Shown: positions 27,201 to 35,339 of the stretch, in pieces
How positions within the stretch are numbered: position 1 is the stretch's first letter
Layout of the letters: each line of letters starts with the position of its first letter
Assembly: GCF_003268675.1 (NCBI RefSeq)
Contig: NZ_CP029378.1
Span: 1,550,001 to 1,614,000, forward strand
DNA from: Streptomyces bacillaris
Lineage (GTDB): Bacteria > Actinomycetota > Actinomycetes > Streptomycetales > Streptomycetaceae
DNA: 64,000 bases
Direction of reading: 5' to 3'
Made by a program: the position numbers and the translations under genes
The notes under the pieces: generated by a model
Database searches by the model: none
Seen by the model: the letters and a program-made list of their open reading frames with translations, nothing else
Told to the model about the DNA's origin: nothing

Positions 27201-28291
27201 ACGAACTGGCCGCCCGGGGCCTCAACTACGGCATCCACCTGATCGTCACCACCACCCGCTGGGTGGAGCTGTCCGCCCAGGTCCGCGACCAGGCGGCCAC
27301 CCGCCTGGAGCTGCGGATGGGTGACCCGATGGACTCCGAGATCGACACCCGCAAGGCCCGTTCGGTGCCGCGCACCGGCGGCCGGGGCATCACCGCGGAC
27401 AGCAAGATGCACTTCCTGGCCGGTCTGCCGCGCCTGGACGGCAGCGGTTCGCTGGAGGACCTGGGCGAGGGGGTGGCGCACCTGGTCGCCGAGATCTCCC
27501 GGCACTGGCACGGCCCGTCCGCCCCGCAGATCCGGATGCTCCCGCACCGGCTGCCGGTCTCCGAACTCCCGGCACCGGAGGCCACGGAGGGCGGCGGGAT
27601 GCGGCTCGCCCTCGGCCTCGACCAGGAGGCACTGGAGCCGGTCTGGCACGACTTCAGCCGGACCCCGCACATGATCGCGGTCGGGGACACCGAGAGCGGC
27701 AAGACCAACCTGCTGCGACTGGTCACCCAGGGCATCACCCGCCGGTACGCCCCCTCCGAGGCGAAGATCATCGTGGTGGACTACCGCCGTACGCTGGTCG
27801 ACGCCATCCCGGAGGAGTACCGCATCGGGCACGTCATCTCCCTGGACAACCTCAACGAGACCATCGAGGGCGCGGCCCGCGCGATGAAGACCCGGGTGCC
27901 CGGGGCCGACATCTCGCCCGCCCGGATGCGCGGCTGCGACTGGTGGACGGGCCCGCGCCTGTTCATCCTGGTGGACGACTACGACATGGTCTCCGGCAAC
28001 TCCTTCCAGAGCCCGTTCGAGCCGCTCTTCGAGCATCTGAACCTGGGCTTCGAGATGGGGCTGCACCTGGTCGTCGCCCGCAGCGCCATGGGCGCGGGCC
28101 GGGGGCTGAGCGACGGGCTGATCCGCCGCCTCGACGAGGCCAACAACCCGGCCGTGCTGCTCTCCTGCCCGCCCACGGAGGGCCGTCTCTTCGGCAACGC
28201 GAAGCCGCTGAACCTGCCGCCGGGCCGGGCCCTGCACATCCAGCGCCGCAAGCCGCGGCTGGTGCAGACCGCACTGGTCGAGGAGGGCTGA
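24290..28291 (+). CDS. eccC: EccC, T7SS FtsK/SpoIIIE-type ATPase
   Basis: 1333 residues in one chain (EccCa and EccCb fused). TTG 24290 is chosen because GGAGG ends 9 nt before it and the resulting start (SVVLFRRPARRRGPE) is typical of EccC. Two membrane segments lie at about 41-60 and 67-88. Three ATPase domains follow, with Walker A GATGSGKS (493-500), GGSQSGKS (844-851) and GDTESGKT (1132-1139). Domain 1 has an acidic VDEF Walker B; domains 2 and 3 have VDGW and VDDY, so only the first looks fully competent, as known for EccC, where domains 2 and 3 bind substrates and regulate. It powers export of WXG100 proteins and partners. Confidence 0.96.
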   Translation: MSVVLFRRPARRRGPEMPDGQLTLQEPPVLAESVPDTSAVWTYLPMALMSVSMMLMFLRPGGGNGVFMYLAMGVMALSAGAMLLGQLMRRSSERKQRLKGERRDYLRYLAQTRKRVRTTIAEQQRALAWRHPEPASLRSLARTTRLWERRPADEDFGEVRIAVGEQQLALTLNPVSTRPVEDLEPLCAHALRRFIRAYSTIPDQPLGLYLRSSARILLRPEEGPDGSAAEDRSEDVRALVRAVLGQLAVFHAPEELWIAFCVSDERRPDWEWVKWLPHVLDPHEEDGAGHARRITADLTELDDLLGAEFAERPGFDPDATPGRDEPYTVVVVDGVTIPEGHRWEGHGYRNALVLDVSGALRWRPGRNTLRLTVGPGQVNLVRTDRSRKERSVPLGRPDRLGTLGAQALARLLAPRRMSLGSDIAQPLETDVELTTLLGIPDLHRHDPQTLFARHSGSGRLRVPIAVGVDGRPVELDIKESAQGGMGPHGMLIGATGSGKSELLRTLVLGLALTNSSETLNFVLVDFKGGATFLGLEELPHTSAVITNLADEVALVERMQDALHGELIRRQELLRSAGNYTSALEYERARAAGADLAPLPSLFVVVDEFSELLSTHREFMELFVMIGRLGRSLGVHLLLASQRLDEGRMHQLESHLSYRIGLRTFSAMESRGVLGVPDAYELPAAPGGGYLKSGVEALTRFRAAYSSGTYRRRTGAVVQARVASQVVPWTSGWVVPRTLEAAPEPEPEAGEGEEEALIDVALDRLRGSGPAAHQVWLPPLDEPSPLDALLPGIAPDKVRGLTAAGWPGTGKLRVPVGLVDKPFEQRRDPLIVDLSGAGGHVAVAGGSQSGKSTLARTLIAALALTHTPAEIQFYCLDFGGGGLSQLAGLPHVGGVAARLNPERVNRAVAEVMALLARREQFFVDHALDSMQSYRRRRAAGEFPDEPFGDVFMVVDGWSTVRQDYDDLIPKFNELAARGLNYGIHLIVTTTRWVELSAQVRDQAATRLELRMGDPMDSEIDTRKARSVPRTGGRGITADSKMHFLAGLPRLDGSGSLEDLGEGVAHLVAEISRHWHGPSAPQIRMLPHRLPVSELPAPEATEGGGMRLALGLDQEALEPVWHDFSRTPHMIAVGDTESGKTNLLRLVTQGITRRYAPSEAKIIVVDYRRTLVDAIPEEYRIGHVISLDNLNETIEGAARAMKTRVPGADISPARMRGCDWWTGPRLFILVDDYDMVSGNSFQSPFEPLFEHLNLGFEMGLHLVVARSAMGAGRGLSDGLIRRLDEANNPAVLLSCPPTEGRLFGNAKPLNLPPGRALHIQRRKPRLVQTALVEEG

Positions 28292-28294
28292 GAC

Positions 28295-28349
28295 GGTACG
28301 GCAGAGGCCCCCTCCCGCGCGGACTGCGGGAGGGGGCCTCTGCCGTACC
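28295..28349. terminator. Bidirectional terminator between eccC and mycP
   Basis: Perfect 24-bp inverted repeat (arms 28295-28318 and 28326-28349) with a 7-nt loop. The left arm starts 3 nt after the eccC stop and the right arm ends immediately before the mycP stop codon, so it serves both convergent genes. Confidence 0.9.
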
Positions 28350-29615
28350 TCAGGGCTTGCCCGCGGTACCCGCTCCGGCCGGCCGCCAGCCCCGGGACCG
28401 GGCCCGGGAGAGGGCGAATCCGGCCCACAGGAGCGAGAACACCCCGGCCGAACCGAGCAGCACGAAGAGGACGGCCCGGCCGGTGGCACGGTCGGTGCCG
28501 GAGGTGTCCCGTACGGCCACGGGCTCGGCGGCGGGGGCCGGACCGGCGGCGGGCGCGCCGGAGCCGGCCCGGACGGTGGTGACGGCGGCGTACGCGTCCA
28601 GTTGGGGGATGTCGGCCGGATAGGCGGTCGCGGTCAGCCTGCGGGCGGCCTCCTCGCCCGACGCGTCGGGGTGGGCTGCGCGGACGGCGGCGGCGGCCCC
28701 GGCGGCGTACGCCGTGGCCACCGCGACACCGCCGCCGAGGTAGTGGCCCTTGCCGCGCGGCCCGCCGGAGACGACGCCCGCTCCGGGGGCGGCCAGGTCG
28801 ACGTCGCCGGTGGGCAGCGCCCGGTCCGGGCGGGACCCGGCGGGCAGCATGTCCGCGACCGACAACACCCCGGGCTCACCGGCGGGCCAGTAGGTACGGG
28901 CGGGGATCTCGTCGGAGGAGCCGCGTGCCGGGGTCTCCGGGGTGGCCGCCGCGAGCACCACCGCCCCCGCCTTGCGGGCGTCCGCGACCGCGCGGGTCAG
29001 GGCGGCGTCCCGGCGGGGCAGGGCGACCGCGACGGCGATGACGTCGGCCTTCGCCTCGGTCGCCGCGCGGACCGCCGCCGTGACCAGGCCGGGCTGCGGG
29101 ACCCCGGTCCGGTCGGTGCCGCGCAGGCCGAGGATCTTCGCGGCCGGGGCGGCTCCGGTCAGGCGCGGGCTGCCGCCGCCGTCCCCGGCGACGATCCCGG
29201 CCAGGAACGTGCCGAGCCCGACGCAGTCGTCGGCGGCGTCGCCGGAGGCGGTGACCCGCCCGCCGAGCCCCGCGGCCTCCGGGTCCACCCCGGTGGAGAT
29301 CAGCGCCACGGTGGTGCCCCGCCCCGTCGAGTGCCGGTGCAGCCGGTCCAGGTCGAGCCGCTGCCGGGACCAGTCCTGCTTCTCGGCGGTCGCCTTGGAC
29401 GCGGGGGTGCAGCTCACCTCGCCCTGCCGGCTGTCGAGCACCGTCGGCATCCCGGGCAGCTCCTGCCCCTTGGCCCCGTCGGCGGCGGGGACGACCGCGG
29501 GGGTACGGGAGTGGGGCGCCGCGTGGGCCGGGGCGACGGCCGCGGGGAGCGTGAGGGCGGCGGCGAGCCCGGCCCCGTACAGCAGGCGGGCCGTCCCCCG
29601 GGCGGGCGGCCTCAC
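28350..29615 (-). CDS. mycP: Mycosin-like subtilisin (MycP) lacking all three catalytic residues
   Basis: 421 residues from GTG 29615, overlapping the upstream stop by GTGA. It has a signal peptide (residues about 1-35), an S8 domain, a Pro/Ala linker, a membrane segment near 380-402 and a basic tail: the mycosin architecture. The usual Asp position reads ALISTGVD (Ser107 instead of Asp), the His position reads CVGLGT (Leu134 instead of His), and the Ser position reads GVAVATAY (Ala298 instead of Ser). The oxyanion Asn region reads AAATPE instead of AAGN. Proteolysis is therefore not expected. In mycobacteria MycP stabilises the ESX membrane complex independently of its protease activity, so a structural role is likely. 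Confidence 0.92.
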   Translation of the reverse strand: MRPPARGTARLLYGAGLAAALTLPAAVAPAHAAPHSRTPAVVPAADGAKGQELPGMPTVLDSRQGEVSCTPASKATAEKQDWSRQRLDLDRLHRHSTGRGTTVALISTGVDPEAAGLGGRVTASGDAADDCVGLGTFLAGIVAGDGGGSPRLTGAAPAAKILGLRGTDRTGVPQPGLVTAAVRAATEAKADVIAVAVALPRRDAALTRAVADARKAGAVVLAAATPETPARGSSDEIPARTYWPAGEPGVLSVADMLPAGSRPDRALPTGDVDLAAPGAGVVSGGPRGKGHYLGGGVAVATAYAAGAAAAVRAAHPDASGEEAARRLTATAYPADIPQLDAYAAVTTVRAGSGAPAAGPAPAAEPVAVRDTSGTDRATGRAVLFVLLGSAGVFSLLWAGFALSRARSRGWRPAGAGTAGKP

Positions 29616-32600
29616 CGTGAGACCGCCCCCGGCGCGGCGGCCGGGACGTCGGCCGGGAGGAGGATGCGCAGGTCGTCCAGGGTGGGCGCGGCCAGCGAAC
29701 TGAGCCTGCCCGCCTGGCGGGTGACCATCGACTCGACCACCTGACGGGCGAGGCGGGCGTTGCCGAAGGAGCGGTCGCGCGGGATCGAGTCGAAGTACTC
29801 CTTGAGCAGCGGCCCGGTGCCGGGCCCGCACTCGTACCCCATGGTGGTGGCCTGGGCGCGGACGATGGTGACCAGCTCCTCGGAGGAGTAGTCGCTGAAC
29901 GCGATCCGGCGCGGGAAGCGGGAGGAGAGACCGGGGTTGGAGGCGAGGAAGCGCTCCATCTCGTCGGTGTATCCGGCGACGATGACGACGACCTCGTCGC
30001 GGTGGTCCTCCATCAGCTTCAGCAGGGTGTCCACCGCCTCCTGGCCGAAGTCGGCGCCGGAGCCCCGCGGGGTGAGGGTGTACGCCTCGTCGATGAACAG
30101 CACGCCGCCCCGGGCCTTCTCGAAGACCTCGCGGGTCAACTGGGCGGTGTGGCCGATGTAGCGGCCGACGAGATCGGCACGGGCGGCCTCGACGAGCTGG
30201 CCGCGCGCCAGCACGCCGAGCTGGGTGAGCACCTCGCCGTAGAGGCGGGCGACGGTGGTCTTGCCGGTGCCGGGCGGTCCGGTGAAGACCAGGTGGTTGC
30301 TGAGGGTGGGGACGGGGAGTCCGGCGGCGGCGCGGTGGCGGGCGGTGGTGATGAGGTTGACCAGGTCCGCGACCTCGCGCTTCACCTCGGCCAGGCCGAT
30401 CATGTCGCCGAGGCGGGTGAGCGGGTCGTCGTCCGGTGCGGCGGTCCCGGAGGCCGAGGCGGCGGCGGTGGCGGAGACGTCCTCGGGGAGCAGCAGCCGC
30501 AGGTCGTGCTCACCGACCTGGTCCTGGGTGGAGAGCCGGATCGCCTGCCGGTCCACCATCTCCTCGAACACCCCGCGTGCGGCACGGCCGTTGCCAAAGC
30601 CCGCGTCGCGGTCCATCGCCCCGAAGTGGGCGGCCAGCGCCTGGGCCGTCCCCTCCCCCAGCTCGTACTGGTGCTGGCTGCACATGCTCTCCATGATCGC
30701 GACCAGGTCGTCCACGGAGTAGTTCTCGAACTCGACGGTCCGTGAGAAACGGGACGCCAGACCGGGGTTGGAGCTGAGGAAGGAGTCCATCTCGCGGGAG
30801 TATCCGGCGGCGACCACCACCACGTCGTCGCGGTGGTCCTCCATGAGCTTCAGCAGGGTGTCCACGGCCTCGCGGCCGAAGTCGGCGCCGCCGTTGCCGC
30901 TGTCGGCGGTGAGGGTGTAGGCCTCGTCGATGAACAGCACGCCGCCGAGGGCCCGTTGGAAGGTCTCGGAGGTCTTGATGGCGGTGCCGCCGACGACCTG
31001 GGCGACCAGGTCGGCGCGGGAGACCTCCACCAGATGGCCGCTGCGCAGCGAGCCCAGCTCCGCGAGGATCGCCCCGTAGAGGCGGGCGACGGTGGTCTTA
31101 CCGGTGCCGGGCGGACCGGCGAAGATCAGATGTCTGCTCATCGGCGGTGCGGGCATGCCGAGTTGCTCGCGGCGCTGGGCGAGCTGGGTGAGGTTGACCA
31201 GCGTACGGACCTGCTGCTTGACGTTCTCCAGACCGATCAGCGCGTTGAGCGCGCCGAGCGGCCCGTCCGCCCGGTCCGGCGCCGGACCGTCGGCGGCCCC
31301 GGAGCCGGCCGGGTCGGTGTTCTCGGCGCTGCCGGTGCCCCAGGCGTCGCGCTTGCCGTTGGAGACGCTGTTCAGCCCGTCGACGGCGAGCCGGTCGCCG
31401 GGGGCGGTCTGCACCAAGCCGCCGCCCTCGTTCTCGCGGGCGGTGCAGTTGACGAGCGAGACGGGGGCGGTGGACTCGACCCGGAACCCGTCCTGGGCGC
31501 CGCCGTTTGCCTCGCAGCCGCTGAGCGAGGCGAGGGCGCCCTCGCGGAGCAGGAAGCCGTGGCCCTTGGGCGCGTGGACGGTGGTGCGGTTGGCGGTCAG
31601 TTCGCCGCCCGCCTCGACGACCACGCCCTCCTCGCCGGAGACCTCGACGCGGAAGTCGCGGACGGTGACATTGCCGCCGTCCTCCACAAGCAGGCCGGTC
31701 GCCGCCGTGTCGGAGACCCCGCCACCGGCCACGTAGAGCGTGGAGCCGGAGGCGACCCGTACCCCGGCGCCCTGGGGCCGGACGATCTCGCAGTCCTCGA
31801 TGCGGCCGCGGGCGTCCTTGGTGGCCGCGATGCCGTCACCGGCGGGCTCCACCAGCCGGGCCCGGCGCAGCAGCGGGTTGGCGCCGCCCTGCACGGCCAC
31901 GGCGGGCGAGGAGCCGATCACCTCCAGGCGGTCCAGCTCGGGGGCGGCGTCCTCCTCCAGGAGCAGCCCGGTGCCCTCGCAGTCGCGGACGGTCAGTCCG
32001 GTCAGCGCCGGGGAGGACGCCCCGGCGACCCGCAGGGCCGCGCCCTGGGCCCCGTCGACCCAGCAGTCCTCGAAGGTGCCGCGCGCCCGGTCGGTGACGA
32101 ACAGTCCGTTGCCGCGTGCGCGCGAGACCCGGCAGCGGCGCAGCACGGGGTCGGTGCCGGCGGTGAGGACGACGCCGTTCCCGGAGGAGCCGGTGACCCG
32201 TACGTCCTCCAGCGTGGTGCGGCCCGCGGTGCTCAGGTGCACGCCGGTGCTGGTGTCGTGCACGACGGTCCGGACGACGGAGACGGCGGAGTTCTCCTCC
32301 AGGGCGATGGAGGGCTTGTCGGTGGAGGAGATGTCGCAGTCCTCGACCGTGCCACGGGTCTCGCCGTTGGCGAGCAGACCGTTGCCCCGGGCGCCCCGGA
32401 CCGTGCAGTCGCGGACCCGCGCCTCGCCCTGCTCGGCGAGGACGATGCCGCTGGTGCCGAGGTGTTCGAGGGTGCAGGACTCGACGGTGGTGGGGGTGGT
32501 GGAGGTGACCACGATCCCGGCGCCCTGCGGGTTGCTCACCCGGCAGTTCCGCAGCGCGAGGGAGCCGGTGCCCCCGGCCAGCATCGCGGTCCAGGCGGCG

Positions 32601-32923
32601 CCGACGATTTCGCAGCCGTCGAACGCGGCCTGCCCGCGCCGCACGTCGACGGCGGGCAGCTCGGAGTCGCCGCCGCGCAGGGTGAGTTCGGAGATCATGA
32701 CGGCGTCCGCGCGCAGCGCGACCACGCTGCCCGAACGCGGCCGTATCTCGACCGTGCCGCGCCCCTCGGCGGCGGTGAGGGTGACCCGGGTGTGGATCAC
32801 CAGGTTCTCCGCGTACGTCCCGGGCCGGACGCTGATGAGCGCACCGGTACGGGCGACGGCGAGCGCCTCACCGATCGTCGAGAAGCGGTCCCCGGGGCCG
32901 ACCGACAGTACCTGGCGCGACAC
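29612..32923 (-). CDS. Right-handed beta-helix protein fused to two EccA/CbbX-type AAA+ domains
   Basis: 1103 residues; GTG start with AAGGAGG 7 nt upstream. Residues about 1-520 are short repeats with regularly spaced Gly, Asn and Cys (pattern G.G....V..C.V), as in pectate-lyase/NosD-like beta helices. Two AAA+ domains follow with P-loops GPPGTGKTT (near 601 and 884), Walker B LFIDEAYT in both, and SRF arginine-finger regions. Both resemble CbbX and the C-terminal half of EccA, the cytosolic ESX ATPase. No signal peptide is seen, so the helix is cytosolic. The role is probably EccA-like: remodelling or releasing T7SS substrates, with the beta helix as substrate-binding surface (inference). 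Confidence 0.88.
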   Translation of the reverse strand: MSRQVLSVGPGDRFSTIGEALAVARTGALISVRPGTYAENLVIHTRVTLTAAEGRGTVEIRPRSGSVVALRADAVMISELTLRGGDSELPAVDVRRGQAAFDGCEIVGAAWTAMLAGGTGSLALRNCRVSNPQGAGIVVTSTTPTTVESCTLEHLGTSGIVLAEQGEARVRDCTVRGARGNGLLANGETRGTVEDCDISSTDKPSIALEENSAVSVVRTVVHDTSTGVHLSTAGRTTLEDVRVTGSSGNGVVLTAGTDPVLRRCRVSRARGNGLFVTDRARGTFEDCWVDGAQGAALRVAGASSPALTGLTVRDCEGTGLLLEEDAAPELDRLEVIGSSPAVAVQGGANPLLRRARLVEPAGDGIAATKDARGRIEDCEIVRPQGAGVRVASGSTLYVAGGGVSDTAATGLLVEDGGNVTVRDFRVEVSGEEGVVVEAGGELTANRTTVHAPKGHGFLLREGALASLSGCEANGGAQDGFRVESTAPVSLVNCTARENEGGGLVQTAPGDRLAVDGLNSVSNGKRDAWGTGSAENTDPAGSGAADGPAPDRADGPLGALNALIGLENVKQQVRTLVNLTQLAQRREQLGMPAPPMSRHLIFAGPPGTGKTTVARLYGAILAELGSLRSGHLVEVSRADLVAQVVGGTAIKTSETFQRALGGVLFIDEAYTLTADSGNGGADFGREAVDTLLKLMEDHRDDVVVVAAGYSREMDSFLSSNPGLASRFSRTVEFENYSVDDLVAIMESMCSQHQYELGEGTAQALAAHFGAMDRDAGFGNGRAARGVFEEMVDRQAIRLSTQDQVGEHDLRLLLPEDVSATAAASASGTAAPDDDPLTRLGDMIGLAEVKREVADLVNLITTARHRAAAGLPVPTLSNHLVFTGPPGTGKTTVARLYGEVLTQLGVLARGQLVEAARADLVGRYIGHTAQLTREVFEKARGGVLFIDEAYTLTPRGSGADFGQEAVDTLLKLMEDHRDEVVVIVAGYTDEMERFLASNPGLSSRFPRRIAFSDYSSEELVTIVRAQATTMGYECGPGTGPLLKEYFDSIPRDRSFGNARLARQVVESMVTRQAGRLSSLAAPTLDDLRILLPADVPAAAPGAVSR

Positions 32924-33067
32924 GCACCAACCTCCTTGCTACGGCGGCGCCCTGTGCGGACGCCCCTCTTCGCCGGTGACACGGTTCCGGCGCTCCGGCG
33001 ATGCCATCATGCCCCGCCACGGGCGGACAACTGCCGGGGGCGGGCTCCCGGCAGCCGGACGTCCGGG

Positions 33068-34393
33068 TCAGGAGCTCCACTTCTGGTTGTCGCGCCCCGT
33101 GCACTCCCACAGGACGAGGTACGTCGACGGACCCCGGCTCTTGCTGTCGTTCGGGATGTTGACGCACATGCCGACCACCGTGTTGACCAGGTCGTGGGCG
33201 GGGTTCAGGTCGAACTTCTGGGCGGCGGACCCGTTGCACCAGGCGAGCTGGATGGGGGTGCCGTTGCGGAAGACGGCGTTGGCCACGTCCAGGCACTTGT
33301 CCCGGGCCCGGATGGTGCCGTCGGAGCCGATGCGCCACTTCTGGGCGTCGGCACCGTTGCAGTCCCACATGAAGAGCGGCTGGCCGTCGTTGAAGTTGTG
33401 GCCGGGGACGTCGATGCAGCGGCCGGAGAGGTGGCTGCGGAAGGAGAAGGGCCCCCGGAAGGTGACGGCGGGCTGGGCCTTGGCGGGCTGGTTCTTCGGC
33501 TTGGGCTGGGCCTTCGGCTCGGCCTTGGGCTCCGTCTTGGGCGGATCGGCCTTCTTCGGCGGGTCCTTGGGGCCGTCGTCCTTCTTCGCCTCCCCCTTGC
33601 CCTCGGCGGAGGGTGCGGCCGGGGGTACGGCGGGCACGGGGTTCGCTGCCTTCGGAGGAGTCTGCTTCTCCTCGGCGGGTGCGGTGGTCGGCGGTGCGCT
33701 GGTCTCGGGGGCGACGACGGCGAACTCACCGGGCGCCTCCTGCCCGTTGCCGTCGAGGACGGTCCCGGCCGCCGCCGTGTTCGTCCGCCGGGGCTCGTCG
33801 TCCTTGTTCCCCGCGAGCACGAGGAAGGGTACGGAGACGAGCAGGGCGCCGACGACCGCCGCCCCGGCGAGCGCGGCCTTGCCCGGCCGGCCGACGGGAC
33901 CGGCCTCCGGCTGGGGCTTGCCGATGGCGGTGGCGCTCATGGTCTTCACGAGCGCGGGGAGCCGGCTCTGGGCGGCGGCGGAGGCGCTGGGGTCGGTGTC
34001 GCTCTCGGCCTCCCCGGCGGCGGGGGCGGTACGGGCCTTCCCGGCGTCGGCTTCTTTGGTGCCGGCTTCCTCGGTGACGACGGCCGTGGCGGGGGCCTTT
34101 GAGGTCTTTGCCGTGGCTGTTGTTGCTGCGGTTGTCGCTGTTGTCGCCGGGGGCGTGGCGCCGGTGGCGCCGTTCGCGGCCTCCGGGGCCGCGGTGGCTT
34201 CCGAGGGCGTGCCGGCCGCGGACGGACTGCCGGTCACCGGCGCCTCGTCCGGGGCGGCTCCGGGCTCCTTCGGGCTTCCGGCGGAGGCCTTCGGCGCACC
34301 GTCCGTTCCGGAGGCCGGGGCCGGGGTGGCGGGCGTCTCGGCCTCCGCCAGGGCCTCCGGGGAGGCGGGGGGCTTCTGGGACGAACGCGTCAC
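33068..34393 (-). CDS. Single-pass membrane protein with extracellular ricin-type lectin domain
   Basis: 441 residues, GTG start overlapping the upstream stop by GTGA. Residues 1-170 are a long Ala/Pro/Thr/Glu disordered region, followed by one membrane segment at about 175-195, a Pro/Lys spacer and a beta-trefoil at about 310-441 with the repeating Q-x-W/F marks (AQKW, AQKF, NQKW) and paired Cys of RICIN domains. There is no N-terminal signal, so the disordered part should be cytosolic and the lectin outside. It sits in the operon with the AAA+ and mycosin genes, suggesting a sugar-binding accessory of the T7SS. Confidence 0.85.
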   Translation of the reverse strand: MTRSSQKPPASPEALAEAETPATPAPASGTDGAPKASAGSPKEPGAAPDEAPVTGSPSAAGTPSEATAAPEAANGATGATPPATTATTAATTATAKTSKAPATAVVTEEAGTKEADAGKARTAPAAGEAESDTDPSASAAAQSRLPALVKTMSATAIGKPQPEAGPVGRPGKAALAGAAVVGALLVSVPFLVLAGNKDDEPRRTNTAAAGTVLDGNGQEAPGEFAVVAPETSAPPTTAPAEEKQTPPKAANPVPAVPPAAPSAEGKGEAKKDDGPKDPPKKADPPKTEPKAEPKAQPKPKNQPAKAQPAVTFRGPFSFRSHLSGRCIDVPGHNFNDGQPLFMWDCNGADAQKWRIGSDGTIRARDKCLDVANAVFRNGTPIQLAWCNGSAAQKFDLNPAHDLVNTVVGMCVNIPNDSKSRGPSTYLVLWECTGRDNQKWSS

Positions 34394-35085
34394 GGGGTCC
34401 TCCCTGTGGTGTCGGGCCGGGATCCGGCCGGGTCGGGCCCGCCTGCCGCGGTCGCGGGGGCCGGGCTCTCGGGGTGCAGCAGGTCGGCGGCCGGGACGAG
34501 CAGCGGGGCCGCGGCCCCTGCGTTGACCATCAGCAGGGCGCCGAGGTCCGCCACCGATCCGGCCAGCTCCCGGGCGGGCAGGGTGTCATGGTGAAGTGCC
34601 GGGGACATGAATGCGTGTGTGGACGAGGTGAACGCCAGGACGACCGGCGCCCCGTCCCGCCCGGCGGCCAGGAGCGGCCCGCCCTCCGGTCCGCGTACGA
34701 CGGTGACGTCCGTCTCCGCGAGCACCGCGAGCGCTGCCTCCACCGTGCCGTATCCGGTGGCGGCACGCTGGGCCGCCGCGTCCACCGGGTCGGTGGGCTC
34801 CGGCCAGCCGAGAACCTGGGCCGAGGGACGGTACTCGGGGTTGGCGCGGTACTCGCCCACGCCCCCGTCCGCGTCGGACTGCCACTCCCCCACGACGGCC
34901 CACCCCGGCGGGGTCTCTGTCCGGGTCCACTCCGGATCGACGATGCCGATCCAGTGCCCCGGCGCACGGCGGGCGGCGTCCCTCACGGCTTCCGGCACCA
35001 GGGAGGCGTCCGGAAGGCTCCGTGCGTCCTCGCGCCGCTCTCCGAGCGGTATGTCCACCTGAACTCTTGGCTCCGTACGAATCAT
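34390..35085 (-). CDS. T7SS-associated cytosolic protein (SseB-like)
   Basis: 231 residues from ATG 35085; an in-frame extension to 35496 is Arg-rich, overlaps the divergent gene and is rejected. It begins MIRTEPRVQVDIPL and has a GHWIGIVDPEW segment and a C-terminal half like SseB-type domains (VVLAFTSSTHAF, then GALLMVNAG.A.PLLVPA). Streptomyces proteins of this type are annotated as T7SS-associated. It is the promoter-proximal gene of the minus operon and overlaps the lectin gene by GTGA, so the two should be made in fixed ratio. Exact role unknown. Confidence 0.75.
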   Translation of the reverse strand: MIRTEPRVQVDIPLGERREDARSLPDASLVPEAVRDAARRAPGHWIGIVDPEWTRTETPPGWAVVGEWQSDADGGVGEYRANPEYRPSAQVLGWPEPTDPVDAAAQRAATGYGTVEAALAVLAETDVTVVRGPEGGPLLAAGRDGAPVVLAFTSSTHAFMSPALHHDTLPARELAGSVADLGALLMVNAGAAAPLLVPAADLLHPESPAPATAAGGPDPAGSRPDTTGRTP

Positions 35086-35220
35086 CGGCCGCCTGCGGTC
35101 GGATGCACCGTCGGCAACCAGTGGACCGGGAAGCCAACAGGATGTCACACCGGCCCAGTTCACGGGGTCCGACAGGGTGCCCGTATCTCCACCTGACGTG
35201 CCCGTTTCCCGCCCGGTCGG

Positions 35221-35247
35221 GGAACTTTCCGGGATCGGTGAGGCGTG
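35221..35247 (+). promoter_or_regulatory. Possible ECF-sigma promoter for the B-lectin gene
   Basis: GGAAC at 35221-35225, then 18 nt, then CGTG, in the 254-nt divergent region. It resembles SigE-type promoters (GGAAC, 18-19 nt, GTT/TCT), but the -10 match is imperfect. Confidence 0.3.
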
Positions 35248-35339
35248 GGCGGACAAAGCGACGCGGCTGGATCGGAGGAGAGGTCCCTCACGTCTCCCCC
35301 GACCGACTACGTTGGGCACGCCCCTGAGGAGGAGTCCCC

